Source of the DNA: Vulcanimicrobiota bacterium
Lineage (GTDB): Bacteria; Vulcanimicrobiota; Vulcanimicrobiia; Vulcanimicrobiales; Vulcanimicrobiaceae
NCBI GenBank assembly: GCA_013036105.1
Contig: JAAXCX010000009.1
Location: 1 to 64,000, forward strand
DNA length: 64,000 bases
Direction of reading: 5' to 3'
The notes beneath the pieces were generated by a model. It was given only the letters and a program-made list of their open reading frames with translations, did not search any database and was not told where the DNA came from. How positions within the stretch are numbered: the first letter of the stretch is position 1; every line of letters begins with the position of its first letter. The translations under genes and the position numbers were made by a program. Below are positions 9,297-17,681 of the stretch, one piece after another.

Positions 9297-9899
9297 ATGA
9301 AACGAATACTTCCGGCCGCCTTCCTGGCATGTGCCGTCGCGCTCACCGGAACCGGCGCGTTCGCAAGCCCTGATAAAGATCATGGCAACAACGGGCGCCA
9401 TGACAACGGGCGCCACGACAACGGACGTCACGTCGGCCAACTGCGCAAACTGCAAGTCGCGACGCTCGGAGACTCGCAAATCGCCTATGCGCTCGGACAC
9501 GAGCAGCAGAACATCGCCCGCCTGCGTTCCATGCGGACGATCGACGCGAGCCGCGTGCGGATCATTCGGTTAACCGCGGCGCAGAAGGCGCGCTTTCACG
9601 TCTCGATGGCGGGCGGCGCGCTCGCCTACGAGCCATTCACCGCAACGGATTCGGATGCGTACTCGCCTGTAGTCGCTCAGATCTTCAACACGAACAACCC
9701 GCTGATTCAGCAGCTCCAGCAACTGATTGCCGGAATGCTCGTGACGAACGCGATCAACAACACGTTGGGTGGCTCGACGGGCGGCGGCGGCGCGACCGCA
9801 ACGCTGGCGCAGATTCTTCTGAGCAACGGCATTCCGCTCAGCAGTCTGCTCGGCGTCTTCTTCGATCCGTCCAATATCCTGAACGCGATCGTCGGCTAA
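9297..9899 (+). CDS. Secreted protein with HDNGR repeats, function unknown
   Basis: A 200-residue exported protein I do not recognise. The signal peptide is MKRILPAAFLACAVALTGTGAFA. It is followed by a charged low-complexity segment with tandem NGRHD units (GNNGRHDNGRHDNGRHVG), a central region without known motifs, and a C-terminal part rich in Asn, Leu, Gly and Ile (QQLQQLIAGMLVTNAINNTLGG). A strong ribosome-binding site fixes the start. It ends in a four-base tail-to-tail overlap with the metalloprotease gene. The His/Asp-rich repeat could bind metal, but that is a guess. Confidence 0.7.
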   Translation: MKRILPAAFLACAVALTGTGAFASPDKDHGNNGRHDNGRHDNGRHVGQLRKLQVATLGDSQIAYALGHEQQNIARLRSMRTIDASRVRIIRLTAAQKARFHVSMAGGALAYEPFTATDSDAYSPVVAQIFNTNNPLIQQLQQLIAGMLVTNAINNTLGGSTGGGGATATLAQILLSNGIPLSSLLGVFFDPSNILNAIVG

Positions 9900-10471
9900 G
9901 CGCAGATCAGTTCGGCGGTAAAAAGCCGCTCGACGTACTCGAACATGGCCCGGTCGATGCGCGCCAAACGCGCGCGCGTCGCCCGCGGCCAGAACGAGTG
10001 CGCGTCGTTGGCTTCGACGTATGCGCGCAGGCACTCGGCGAAGTACTCGTCGGCGCCGGTTGCCGCGTAAGGCGTGATAAATGCGCGCGCTTCGCTAAAC
10101 AGCCGGCGTAAGACGGGATCTACGCCCGAGCGGTAGATGCCGCCGCCGAGCGCACAGTCTAGCGCGTGTCCGAATTCGTGCGCGACCGTCATGGCGCTGC
10201 GCGAACGCAAGTAGACCGTCCGCTCCTCGACCACAAAAAGACCCGCCGGCGGAGCGGGCCATGCATCAACGTCGATCGCCAAGCGCCTCAGAGCTGGGGA
10301 GCGCGCGCCGTAAGATTCGTGCCGGCCGAGCGGCACGATCACAATTCCATGGCGGCGGGCAAACCGCAGCGGCTCTAGGCCGAATTTCAAAAGCGTGCGC
10401 AACACGCAGGCATGTTCGTGCGGGCCGCCGTCCAGAAGCGCGAGCGCAGCCTCGCGAGCAGAGTGAAGCAT
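9896..10471 (-). CDS. ATLF/PPEP-like zinc metalloprotease domain protein
   Basis: A 191-residue protein with the gluzincin signature HEFGHALD (zinc ligands His98 and His102, catalytic Glu99). Forty residues on comes DEYFAE (141-146), which would supply the Glu zinc ligand. This spacing and the EYFAE...RAYV pattern resemble the anthrax-lethal-factor-like/Pro-Pro endopeptidase group. No signal peptide or membrane segment is visible, so it may act in the cytoplasm. I start at the ATG at 10471; the frame stays open upstream but there reads antisense to the DUF5996 gene. The substrate is unknown. Confidence 0.72.
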   Translation of the reverse strand: MLHSAREAALALLDGGPHEHACVLRTLLKFGLEPLRFARRHGIVIVPLGRHESYGARSPALRRLAIDVDAWPAPPAGLFVVEERTVYLRSRSAMTVAHEFGHALDCALGGGIYRSGVDPVLRRLFSEARAFITPYAATGADEYFAECLRAYVEANDAHSFWPRATRARLARIDRAMFEYVERLFTAELICA

Positions 10472-10561
10472 CCGGACAACGATGCCCGGGCGGCATGTCC
10501 GGGTGATGACCGGAACGTTGCGCGCAAATGAACGTGCCGCCGGCCTCACGAAGGCGCACCT

Positions 10562-11446
10562 ATGCCGCAATCGCATACCCCGTGGCCTTCGCTTCCGTAT
10601 GACGAGTGGAAAGAAACGCTCGATACAATCCATATGTACTCGCAGATTCCCGGAAAGATCAGGCTCGCGCTTTCCCCGCACGAGCCCGAGTGGCAGCATA
10701 CTGCCCTGTATGTGAACTCGCGCGGGCTGACGACGGGGCCCATTCTCTATCGCGGCCACACGTTTGAGATCCAGTTCGATTTTCTGCGCCATTACGTCGA
10801 GATCACAACGAGCCTGGGACCGGGCGCAGCGATTCATCTGGAGTCGCGCACCGTCGCCGATTTCTACGCCGCTATGATGGGGGCGCTCGCGCGGCTCGGC
10901 ATCGACGTAGCGATCAATCCGAAGCCGCAGGAAGTTCCCAACCCGATTCCTTTGAACGAAGACACCCAGCACAGCTCGTACGAAGAAGCCGATGTCGCGC
11001 GGTTCTGGACCATTCTTTCCGGAGTGGACAGCGTGCTTCGAGAGTACCGCGCGCCGTTTCGCCAGCGGCATTCGCTCGTGCAATTCTATTGGGGCTCGTT
11101 TGACCTCGCGTATTTCCGCTTCACGGGTCGTCCGGCGAGCGCGCCTCCCGGCGCGAACCTGATCATGCGTGAAGGCCTGGATGCCGAAATGATCTGTGCG
11201 GGCTTTTGGTTTGGCGACGGCCGCTTAGCGGAGCCGGCTTTTTACAGCTATATGGCTCCTAAGCTCGATGGACTCGATCGCGCCGTGATTCGTCCGCCGA
11301 ATGCCGGCTGGAACAAAGATATCGGTGAGTTCATTATGCGCTATGAGGATGCGCGTACCACGCCGTCACCACGCGAGACGATCCTGGAGTTTTTGCAGAG
11401 CACCTATGAAGCGTTGTCAGCGGCGGCTAAGGGGCGCACAGCTTAA
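10562..11446 (+). CDS. DUF5996 family protein
   Basis: A 294-residue soluble protein matching the DUF5996 pattern as I remember it: start WPSLPYDEWKETLDTIHMYSQIPGKIRLAL, then DFYAAMMGALARLGI, then a second half with LVQFYWGSFDLAYFRFTGR and EMICAGFWFGD. Family function is not established. There is no signal peptide. It is divergently transcribed from the metalloprotease across a 90-base gap, and its 3' end overlaps the next minus-strand gene by 20 bases. Confidence 0.8.
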   Translation: MPQSHTPWPSLPYDEWKETLDTIHMYSQIPGKIRLALSPHEPEWQHTALYVNSRGLTTGPILYRGHTFEIQFDFLRHYVEITTSLGPGAAIHLESRTVADFYAAMMGALARLGIDVAINPKPQEVPNPIPLNEDTQHSSYEEADVARFWTILSGVDSVLREYRAPFRQRHSLVQFYWGSFDLAYFRFTGRPASAPPGANLIMREGLDAEMICAGFWFGDGRLAEPAFYSYMAPKLDGLDRAVIRPPNAGWNKDIGEFIMRYEDARTTPSPRETILEFLQSTYEALSAAAKGRTA

Positions 11447-12173
11447 GCGCGCCGCCGACGAGCTGTGCAGCGGCGCTTTCAGACGTCTGAGCCGCGAGGC
11501 GCTGCGCCCGGATCTGCGAGACGAGCGGAGCGAATGGATCGTAGGTCGGCCCGACGTTCGCCGCATCATAACGCGGATCTTTGGCTCCGACGGCGGCGCT
11601 CTGAACGCCGGCGGCAAAAATATTTTTTGCCGCGGGCGGCTGAGCGAGATCGGGTCCGGGCCGGGATGGAGTCTGCGGCTTCGCGCTAAAAACGCCCGCC
11701 CAATTATCCGGCGGCCCCCCAAGTTGGATTTCGCCCATCTGTTCGGTAGCGATGAAGCCGGATATGACGTTCAGCGATTCTTTCTGTTGCGCCAAAACCG
11801 CTTGCAGATGTTCGCGCATGGCTTGCAAATTTGGATCGTTGGGTTTGGCTGCGAGCAGCTCATCCACGCGTTTAACGTTGGTAACGATCGGCGTGATGAG
11901 ACTTTCCAGGCGGTTCAGATCCAAATGCGCGCGCGCTTGCGATCGTGAAAGCACGTCGTCGCGATAGAGCGTTGCAAATGCCGGCGTGCTCGATGCGATC
12001 AGATCGTCGTTGGAAAGAACGGCTGCGATCGCCGGGCCGATCGTCTCATGGAGCGCGGTGCAAAACGGCGTGGACCGCACGCTGCCGATAACTTTTAGCG
12101 GCGTCAGCGGCGCCGGACTCGGTGGGGGCGATGCGGCCACGGTCACTCCGAGCAGCAGCGCAAGAAAGTGCAT
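11427..12173 (-). CDS. Secreted protein of unknown function
   Basis: A 248-residue protein with a signal peptide (MHFLALLLGVTVAASPPP) followed by Pro-rich residues. The rest is alpha-helical looking (for example DLNRLESLITPIVTNVKRVDELLA) with a linker rich in Pro and Ala. I recognise no domain. The ATG at 12173 is chosen because it begins the signal peptide; in-frame sequence further upstream is Arg-rich and antisense to the methyltransferase gene. It is divergent from that gene with 34 bases between. Confidence 0.65.
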   Translation of the reverse strand: MHFLALLLGVTVAASPPPSPAPLTPLKVIGSVRSTPFCTALHETIGPAIAAVLSNDDLIASSTPAFATLYRDDVLSRSQARAHLDLNRLESLITPIVTNVKRVDELLAAKPNDPNLQAMREHLQAVLAQQKESLNVISGFIATEQMGEIQLGGPPDNWAGVFSAKPQTPSRPGPDLAQPPAAKNIFAAGVQSAAVGAKDPRYDAANVGPTYDPFAPLVSQIRAQRLAAQTSESAAAQLVGGALKLCAP

Positions 12174-12207
12174 GAGGGGTTTTCTTCGACGCCGAACGGG
12201 AAGCGGC

Positions 12208-13521
12208 ATGCAGGCAGCGGCCGAACGTTTTGCAAGCGCCGATCCGAACGCGCGGTTGGCGGCGGCGGTTTTGCGCATGCTGTTCGGGGAGGCCTACGCG
12301 CGCGATTTCAACGTCGCGCTGTGGGAAGGCACGTTCATTCCGGCAGCGCGCCAAGCGCGTTTCACCTTGCGCATCAACGCGCCCGGTGCGCTGCGCAGCG
12401 CGTTTAGTCCGCCCGTCGACCTGAATGCGGGGCGTACGTTTGCCGCGGGATTGCTCGACGTCGACGGCGACATCGAGGCGGCCGTCGACGAGCTGTACGA
12501 CCTGGTAAATAGGCCGTCCAAACTCACGCTCCTGAAGCTCGCGCTCCTGCTGCGCAGGATGCCGCGCGCGAAATTACCCGAACTTCGTGAAGCTCGACTG
12601 CACGGAAAGCGCCATTCGCTTGCGCGCGACCGCGCGGCGATCGGATTTCATTACGATCAGCCGATCGAGTTTTACTCGTCATTCCTGGACCGCGATCTCG
12701 TCTATTCGTGCGCGTATTTCGACGACGGCGTGACCGGTTTGGACGAAGCCCAGCGTGCGAAGATCGACCACACGCTGCGCAAGCTGCGCCTGGCTCCGGG
12801 CGAACGGTTGCTCGACATTGGATGCGGCTGGGGCGCGCTCGTGATCCGGGCGGCCAAAGAGTTCGGCGCGCACGTTGTGGGCGTTACGCTCAGCGAGCGG
12901 CAAGCGCGCGAAGCGAACCGGCGCATCGCCCAGGCAGGCGTGCAGGACCGCGCCCGCGTCGAGCTCCTCGATTACCGCGAACTGCCGCGCGACACGTTCT
13001 TCGACAAGATCGTGAGCATCGGCATGTTCGAACACGTTGGGCGCGACAAGCTTCCCGAATATTTTGACACGGCGTATCGCTTATTGAAGCCGGGCAGCCT
13101 GTTTCTCAACCACGGCATTTCTATACGCGACGCCAATGCGCGCAGCGGAAAGTCCACGGGTTTCATGGGGCGTTTCATTTTTCCTGACGGCGAGCTCGAA
13201 ACCGTCTCGGATAGTTTGCAGTTTGCCGAACGGGCGGGATTCGAAGTTCGTGACGTCGAGAATCTCCGCGAACATTACGCGCGCACGCTGAGGCATTGGG
13301 TGAAGAACCTGGAAAACAATCGCGCGCAGGCGGTTGCAGCCGCGGGTCAGCAGTCTTTCCGCGCTTGGCGCTTATATTTGGCGGGCAGTGCGCAAGGCTT
13401 TCGAACGGGACGGATCGGCGTCTACCAATCGCTGCTGGCGAAAGCGGCGGCCGGAGGCGCGGTCAGTGTACCGGCGACTCGGCGCGACCTGTACAGCGCC
13501 GGCACTTTCCATGAAGGCTGA
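12208..13521 (+). CDS. Cyclopropane-fatty-acyl-phospholipid synthase family methyltransferase
   Basis: SAM-dependent enzyme of 437 residues that acts on unsaturated acyl chains of membrane phospholipids. The N-terminal third is the CFA-specific domain. The SAM motif is LLDIGCGWGALVIRAA (about 201-216), followed by VVGVTLSERQ. Other family landmarks are FYSSFLDRDLVYSCAYF, SIGMFEHVGRDKLPEYF, HGI and the C-terminal YLAGSAQGF. Without a structure it cannot be separated from related mycolic-acid or methyl-branching enzymes. Its end overlaps the Fur gene tail-to-tail by 59 bases. Confidence 0.9.
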   Translation: MQAAAERFASADPNARLAAAVLRMLFGEAYARDFNVALWEGTFIPAARQARFTLRINAPGALRSAFSPPVDLNAGRTFAAGLLDVDGDIEAAVDELYDLVNRPSKLTLLKLALLLRRMPRAKLPELREARLHGKRHSLARDRAAIGFHYDQPIEFYSSFLDRDLVYSCAYFDDGVTGLDEAQRAKIDHTLRKLRLAPGERLLDIGCGWGALVIRAAKEFGAHVVGVTLSERQAREANRRIAQAGVQDRARVELLDYRELPRDTFFDKIVSIGMFEHVGRDKLPEYFDTAYRLLKPGSLFLNHGISIRDANARSGKSTGFMGRFIFPDGELETVSDSLQFAERAGFEVRDVENLREHYARTLRHWVKNLENNRAQAVAAAGQQSFRAWRLYLAGSAQGFRTGRIGVYQSLLAKAAAGGAVSVPATRRDLYSAGTFHEG

Positions 13522-13861
13522 GCGAGACGTCGCGTACGGCGATGGCATGTTTGCGCGCGATCTCGCTCAGGACGTTCGCATCGAGCGCGTAATCGATATC
13601 TTCGATGGCCCCGCAGTGTTCGCAACGGAAGTGCGCGTGCGCCGGTCCGGTCGTCTCGTAGTACGAGCTTTCCGCGCCGGGCACTGAAATTTCGGAGACG
13701 AGGCCGAGTTCGCGAAGGCGTGCCAGCGCGCGATAGACCGTCGTGAAGCCGATGGCTTGCCGTTTTTTCTTTGCGATCGTAAAAACGTCGGCCGGCGCCA
13801 AGTGCGACCCGCGCGCCTGTTCGCGCACGATATCGTAGACGAGCCGGTAGTTTTTCGTCAT
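13463..13861 (-). CDS. Fur-family metalloregulator (Fur/PerR/Zur type)
   Basis: A 132-residue DNA-binding repressor. The winged-helix region spans about residues 10-60 (LAPADVFTIAKKKRQAIGFTTVYRALARLRELGLVSEI). The C-terminal dimerisation domain has the structural zinc site CEHC (80-83) and CRRC (120-123), preceded by the HAHFRC metal-sensing motif. Which metal or peroxide it senses cannot be decided by eye. It is transcribed away from the acyl-CoA dehydrogenase gene across a 74-base gap that holds candidate operators. Confidence 0.92.
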   Translation of the reverse strand: MTKNYRLVYDIVREQARGSHLAPADVFTIAKKKRQAIGFTTVYRALARLRELGLVSEISVPGAESSYYETTGPAHAHFRCEHCGAIEDIDYALDANVLSEIARKHAIAVRDVSLSLHGKCRRCTGRAESPVH

Positions 13862-13873
13862 GCGCCGGAGATT

Positions 13874-13882
13874 GTATCATAC
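13874..13882. promoter_or_regulatory. Small palindrome upstream of fur, candidate operator
   Basis: GTATCATAC is a perfect nine-base palindrome 12 bases upstream of the fur start. Fur-family proteins often repress their own genes from AT-rich palindromes, so this is a candidate autoregulatory site. It is short and could occur by chance. Confidence 0.25.
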
Positions 13883-13916
13883 GCCGCCAGGGCGACAGGA
13901 GGCCGCGGGCGGGCGG

Positions 13917-13933
13917 TATATATTAAAATTATC
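13917..13933 (+). promoter_or_regulatory. AT-rich promoter or operator before the beta-oxidation operon
   Basis: TATATATTAAAATTATC is the most AT-rich stretch in this part of the window and ends two bases before the ATG at 13936. It holds a good -10 hexamer (TAAAAT, 13924-13929) whose expected start point falls on the ATG itself, so the mRNA may be leaderless. No Shine-Dalgarno sequence is visible. Read on the minus strand it starts GATAAT, a Fur-box half-site. Confidence 0.4.
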
Positions 13934-13935
13934 AC

Positions 13936-15723
13936 ATGGCACCCTACCAGGCCCCACTGCGGGATATGCAGTTCGTGCTTCGTGAGCTTGCCGGGCTCGA
14001 CGAGATTTCCAAACTTCCCGGATTCGAAGAAGCCGCCGGCGTAGCCGATCCCGTACTCGAAGAGGCCGCCTCTTTTGCCTCGGGTGTGCTCGACCCGATC
14101 AATCAGAGCGGCGACAAAGAAGGCTGTACGTGGCGCGACGGCGCCGTCACGACGCCCAAAGGCTTTAAGGAAGCCTACGCGCAGTTCGCGCGCGCCGGCT
14201 GGATCGGTTTGGCGGTTCCACCCGAACACGGCGGCCAGGGTTTGCCCGCGCTCTTATCGGGCGCGACGCTCGAAATGTGGAACGGCGCCAATGTCGGATT
14301 CGCCAACGGTCCGCTGCTTAATCAGGGCGCGATCGAAGCGATCGAATTGATCGGCTCCGACGAACAGAAGAAGCTGTACATTCCGAAGCTGGTTTCGGGA
14401 GAATGGACCGGCACGATGTGTCTGACCGAACCGCAGGCCGGATCGGATTTGGCGCAAGTGCGCACGAAGGCCGTGCCCGACGGCGATCGTTACCGCATAA
14501 CGGGCCAGAAAATTTTTATCACTTTCGGCGAACACGACATGGCGGCCAACATCATCCACTTGGTGCTCGCGCGGCTGCCGGATGCGCCGCAAGGCACCAA
14601 AGGCATCTCGATGTTCATCGTGCCGAAGTTCTTGATCGGGCCGGACGGCGAGATCGGCGAGCGCAACGACGTGCACTGCGCCGGCATCGAGCATAAACTC
14701 GGGCTAAACGCCAATCCGACGTGCACGCTGAATTACGGCGAGCAGGGCGGAGCGATCGGTTTCCTGATCGGCAAGCCCAACGAAGGCCTGAAGAACATGT
14801 TCATCATGATGAACGCCGCGCGTTTCAGCGTCGGCGTGCAAGGTCTCGCGATCGCCGACCGCGCGTATCAAAGTGCGCTGCGGTACGCCAAGGAGCGCGT
14901 TCAGTCGCGCGACATCGCCTCGCGCAGTCCCGAACCGCGCCCGATTATCGAACATCCCGACGTCCGGCGCATGCTGATGACGATGAAAGCGCAGCTCGAA
15001 GCGATGCGTGCGCTGGCCTATGTCACCGCTGCGTCGCTGGACCTTTCGGCCAAACATCCCGATGCGAAGGTACGCCAGGCCAACCGCGCGTTTCTCGAGC
15101 TGATGATTCCGGTCGTGAAGGGCTGGTGCACGGAAACGGCCGTGGAGATTTGCTCGACGGCCGTGCAAGTCTTCGGCGGGATCGGCTATGTGGAAGAAAC
15201 CGGTATCGCGCAGCAGTACCGTGACGTGCGCATCACCACGATCTACGAAGGCACGACGGGCATTCAGGCACTGGATTTGGTCGGACGGAAGATCGCCCAA
15301 GATATGGGCGCGACGGCCAAGACGGTCATTTCGCAGATGCGCAAGGACGCCGGAGGCCCCATCGGACCTCAACTGGCGCAAGCGCTGGCGTCGCTTTCCG
15401 AGACGTCAGATTGGATTGGCATGACCGCGATGGGCGATCTGCGCGCCGCGGTCGCCTGCAGTGTGCCGTATCTGAAACTGTGGGGCATTACCGCGGGCGG
15501 CTGGCAGATGGCGCGCGCCGCCGCGATTGCGGAGCAAAAAATCGCGGCCGGAGATCCGGAGGCCGAGTTTTACAAAGCGAAACTCGCGACCGCGACGTTC
15601 TACGCCGAACACATTTTGGGCCAGTCCGCATCGCTTGCGCGCGAAGTGATCGACGGTTCGGCCGGCGTCATGGCGCTTTCGCAAGCGCAGTTCGACTTGG
15701 ATCGTAGGGCTTCGGTCGCATGA
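13936..15723 (+). CDS. Acyl-CoA dehydrogenase (long, about 600-residue class)
   Basis: FAD enzyme for the first step of fatty acid beta-oxidation. At 595 residues it belongs to the long AcdA/DmdC-like subgroup with an extra N-terminal segment (DMQFVLRELAGLDEISKLPGFEE) and a C-terminal extension. The FAD/substrate region reads CLTEPQAGSDLAQVRTKA. RFSVGVQGLAIADRAYQSALRYAKERVQ and YEGTTGIQALDLVGRK follow, the latter holding the catalytic Glu region. The gene overlaps the next one by four bases (ATGA). DMSP-derived thioesters are possible substrates for this subgroup, but the neighbouring genes favour ordinary fatty acids. Confidence 0.93.
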   Translation: MAPYQAPLRDMQFVLRELAGLDEISKLPGFEEAAGVADPVLEEAASFASGVLDPINQSGDKEGCTWRDGAVTTPKGFKEAYAQFARAGWIGLAVPPEHGGQGLPALLSGATLEMWNGANVGFANGPLLNQGAIEAIELIGSDEQKKLYIPKLVSGEWTGTMCLTEPQAGSDLAQVRTKAVPDGDRYRITGQKIFITFGEHDMAANIIHLVLARLPDAPQGTKGISMFIVPKFLIGPDGEIGERNDVHCAGIEHKLGLNANPTCTLNYGEQGGAIGFLIGKPNEGLKNMFIMMNAARFSVGVQGLAIADRAYQSALRYAKERVQSRDIASRSPEPRPIIEHPDVRRMLMTMKAQLEAMRALAYVTAASLDLSAKHPDAKVRQANRAFLELMIPVVKGWCTETAVEICSTAVQVFGGIGYVEETGIAQQYRDVRITTIYEGTTGIQALDLVGRKIAQDMGATAKTVISQMRKDAGGPIGPQLAQALASLSETSDWIGMTAMGDLRAAVACSVPYLKLWGITAGGWQMARAAAIAEQKIAAGDPEAEFYKAKLATATFYAEHILGQSASLAREVIDGSAGVMALSQAQFDLDRRASVA

Positions 15724-17681
15724 ACAAAGTTATCACGCTCCATAATCCGCCGGTCAACGCGCTCTCGTTCAAGTATTCCGAAAAGATCCTCAAAGAGATC
15801 CAGGACGCGGAGAATGACGCAACGGTAACCAGTGTCACGATCACCGGCGCCAACGGGTTCTTTAGCGCGGGCGTCGACGTCAACGACTTCCAGAAGGTTT
15901 GGGATCCCAGCGGCACGACCGTGCGCGACATCATCGAGGCGATCGAGCGCAGCGACAAGATATTCATCGCGGCAATCGACGGAATTGCGCTGGGCGGCGC
16001 GCTCGAGCTCGCGCTTGCGTGCGACCGGCGCGTCGCGACGCCGCGTTCAAAGCTTGGCTTGCCGGAGATTAAACTCGGGCTCATCCCCGGCGCGGGCGGA
16101 ACGCAGCGCTTGCCGCGCTTGATCGCGCCGCAAGAGGCGCTGTCGATGATGCTCAAGGGTGAGACGGTGAGCGCCGACCGCGCGCTGGAGTTAGGGCTGA
16201 TCGACGAAATTGTTGAGGACCTCAGTTCCTTTTTGGCCGAAGGCGCGGAGCGCCGGAGTCCTGAGCAATGTCGAAGGCGCCGCGTCTCGGAAATGAACGT
16301 GCAGCTGCCGGCGACGGCGCAGGCGTTTGCGCTTCCTTATATTATTGCTGAGGCGCACAAGACGGTGCCGCCCGAAGAGAGCGGCGGCCTTGCCGCGCAC
16401 AAACTGATCGACGCCGTGCAAGCGGCCTTCGAACTGCCGTTTGCGCGCGGCTTGGCGCGCGAGTACCGCTTGTTCGACGAACTTGTCGCTTCTACGCCGT
16501 CGCTCGCATTGCGCCATCTCTTTTTCGCCGAGCGCGAGCTTTCTAAAATCCCTGGACTTCCGCCGGCCGAGCCGTTGGAGATAAAAACCGCGGGTGTGAT
16601 CGGCGGCGGCACGATGGGAACGGGCATCGCGATCACCTTTGCCAATGCCGGCATTCCTGTGACGATCGTCGAGCCCAACGCCGATCAAATCGGTAAGTCG
16701 CGCCAAACGATTTTCGGGATGTTCATGCATCAGGTCAAGCGTGGACGCATGACGCAAGAAGAAGCGTGGAAGCGCGGGCAATCGATCGCCTTCAGCGACG
16801 ACTATTCTGCAGTGGCGGATTGCGATTTGGTGATCGAAGCGGTCTTCGAAAACATGGCGGTCAAGAAAGAAGTTTTCGGGAAACTCGACCCGATCGTTAA
16901 GACGGGAGCGATCTTGGCTTCGAACACGTCGACGCTGGATATCGACGAAATGGCGGCCGTGACAAAGCGCCCCGGCCAATTCCTCGGTTTGCATTTCTTC
17001 GCGCCGGCCAACATCATGAAGTTGCTGGAGATCGTGCGCGGCAAGGAGACGTCGGCGCAGACGCTCGCGACGGCATTCAAACTCGCCAAGCAGCTGCGCA
17101 AAGTCGCCGTCCTTTCCGCGAACGCGTTCGGCTTCATCGGAAACCGGATGTTCTTTGAATACACGCGTGAAGCGGTCGCGCTCGCCGAAGAAGGCGTACC
17201 GCCCGCGCGAATCGACGCCGCGATGAAAAAATTCGGCATGGCTATGGGGCCGTTCGCGACGTTCGATCTCTCCGGCATCGACGTGTTCTGGCACGTCGCG
17301 CAAGGACGGCCCGACCTCGAACTCGCGCGGACGCCGATACTCGACCGCCTCTACGAACAAAAGCGTCTGGGCCAAAAGACCGGCAAAGGCTTTTACAAGT
17401 ACGCTGAGGGCAGCCGCGAAGCGGTCCGCGATGAGGAAATTGAAGAGCTGTTTGCCGAGCTCGCCAAAGCAGCCGGCGTGAAGCAAAATCCCGACGTCAG
17501 CGATGACGAAATCGCAAGACGCATCGTCGGCGCGCTCATCAAATCAGGCGAGGAAATACTGCGCGACGGCGTCGCGCTGCGCCCGGGCGACATCGACATC
17601 GTTTGGATCTACGGTTACGGCTTTCCGCCGTACCGCGGCGGTCCGATGTTTTATTCGCAAGAAGAGCTCGCGCATGCGTGA
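15720..17681 (+). CDS. Fused enoyl-CoA hydratase / 3-hydroxyacyl-CoA dehydrogenase
   Basis: Bifunctional FadB/FadJ-type enzyme, 653 residues, steps two and three of beta-oxidation. The crotonase domain (1 to about 180) has [15 protein letters not shown] and [18 protein letters not shown] with both catalytic Glu. The NAD-binding dehydrogenase domain starts near residue 290 ([12 protein letters not shown]) and has SNTSTLDI and [15 protein letters not shown]. The C-terminal domain ends [13 protein letters not shown]. Between the two halves is an odd Arg/Glu-rich piece, [16 protein letters not shown], encoded by what looks like a dispersed repeat (see 16221-16285). Confidence 0.94.
   Translation: MNKVITLHNPPVNALSFKYSEKILKEIQDAENDATVTSVTITGANGFFSAGVDVNDFQKVWDPSGTTVRDIIEAIERSDKIFIAAIDGIALGGALELALACDRRVATPRSKLGLPEIKLGLIPGAGGTQRLPRLIAPQEALSMMLKGETVSADRALELGLIDEIVEDLSSFLAEGAERRSPEQCRRRRVSEMNVQLPATAQAFALPYIIAEAHKTVPPEESGGLAAHKLIDAVQAAFELPFARGLAREYRLFDELVASTPSLALRHLFFAERELSKIPGLPPAEPLEIKTAGVIGGGTMGTGIAITFANAGIPVTIVEPNADQIGKSRQTIFGMFMHQVKRGRMTQEEAWKRGQSIAFSDDYSAVADCDLVIEAVFENMAVKKEVFGKLDPIVKTGAILASNTSTLDIDEMAAVTKRPGQFLGLHFFAPANIMKLLEIVRGKETSAQTLATAFKLAKQLRKVAVLSANAFGFIGNRMFFEYTREAVALAEEGVPPARIDAAMKKFGMAMGPFATFDLSGIDVFWHVAQGRPDLELARTPILDRLYEQKRLGQKTGKGFYKYAEGSREAVRDEEIEELFAELAKAAGVKQNPDVSDDEIARRIVGALIKSGEEILRDGVALRPGDIDIVWIYGYGFPPYRGGPMFYSQEELAHA
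16221..16285 (+). repeat. Probable dispersed repeat inserted in frame in the hydratase/dehydrogenase linker
   Basis: Bases 16260-16277 read CCTGAGCAATGTCGAAGG, a variant of the CCTGAGCxTGTCGAAGG repeat found in intergenic DNA of many GC-rich bacteria. The flanks are GC-rich inverted GGCGC and GCGCC. It encodes a basic, low-complexity stretch that homologues would not be expected to have. A partial relative lies at 33054-33070. Confidence 0.5.

Noticed and set aside
10472-10561. CCCGG/CCGGG hairpin and TTGCGCGCAA palindrome between the metalloprotease and DUF5996 genes as a regulatory RNA
   Set aside because: Short GC-rich pairings are expected by chance in such DNA; no known riboswitch layout and no promoter can be made out.
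10472-11083. N-terminal extension of the metalloprotease frame
   Set aside because: The extra 200 residues are Arg-rich and antisense to the DUF5996 gene; the ATG at 10471 begins a normal-looking domain.
16191-17486. Long minus-strand open frame opposite the hydratase/dehydrogenase gene
   Set aside because: It mirrors the codons of a clearly conserved gene, is rich in Arg and His with no motif, and is the expected by-product of high GC.
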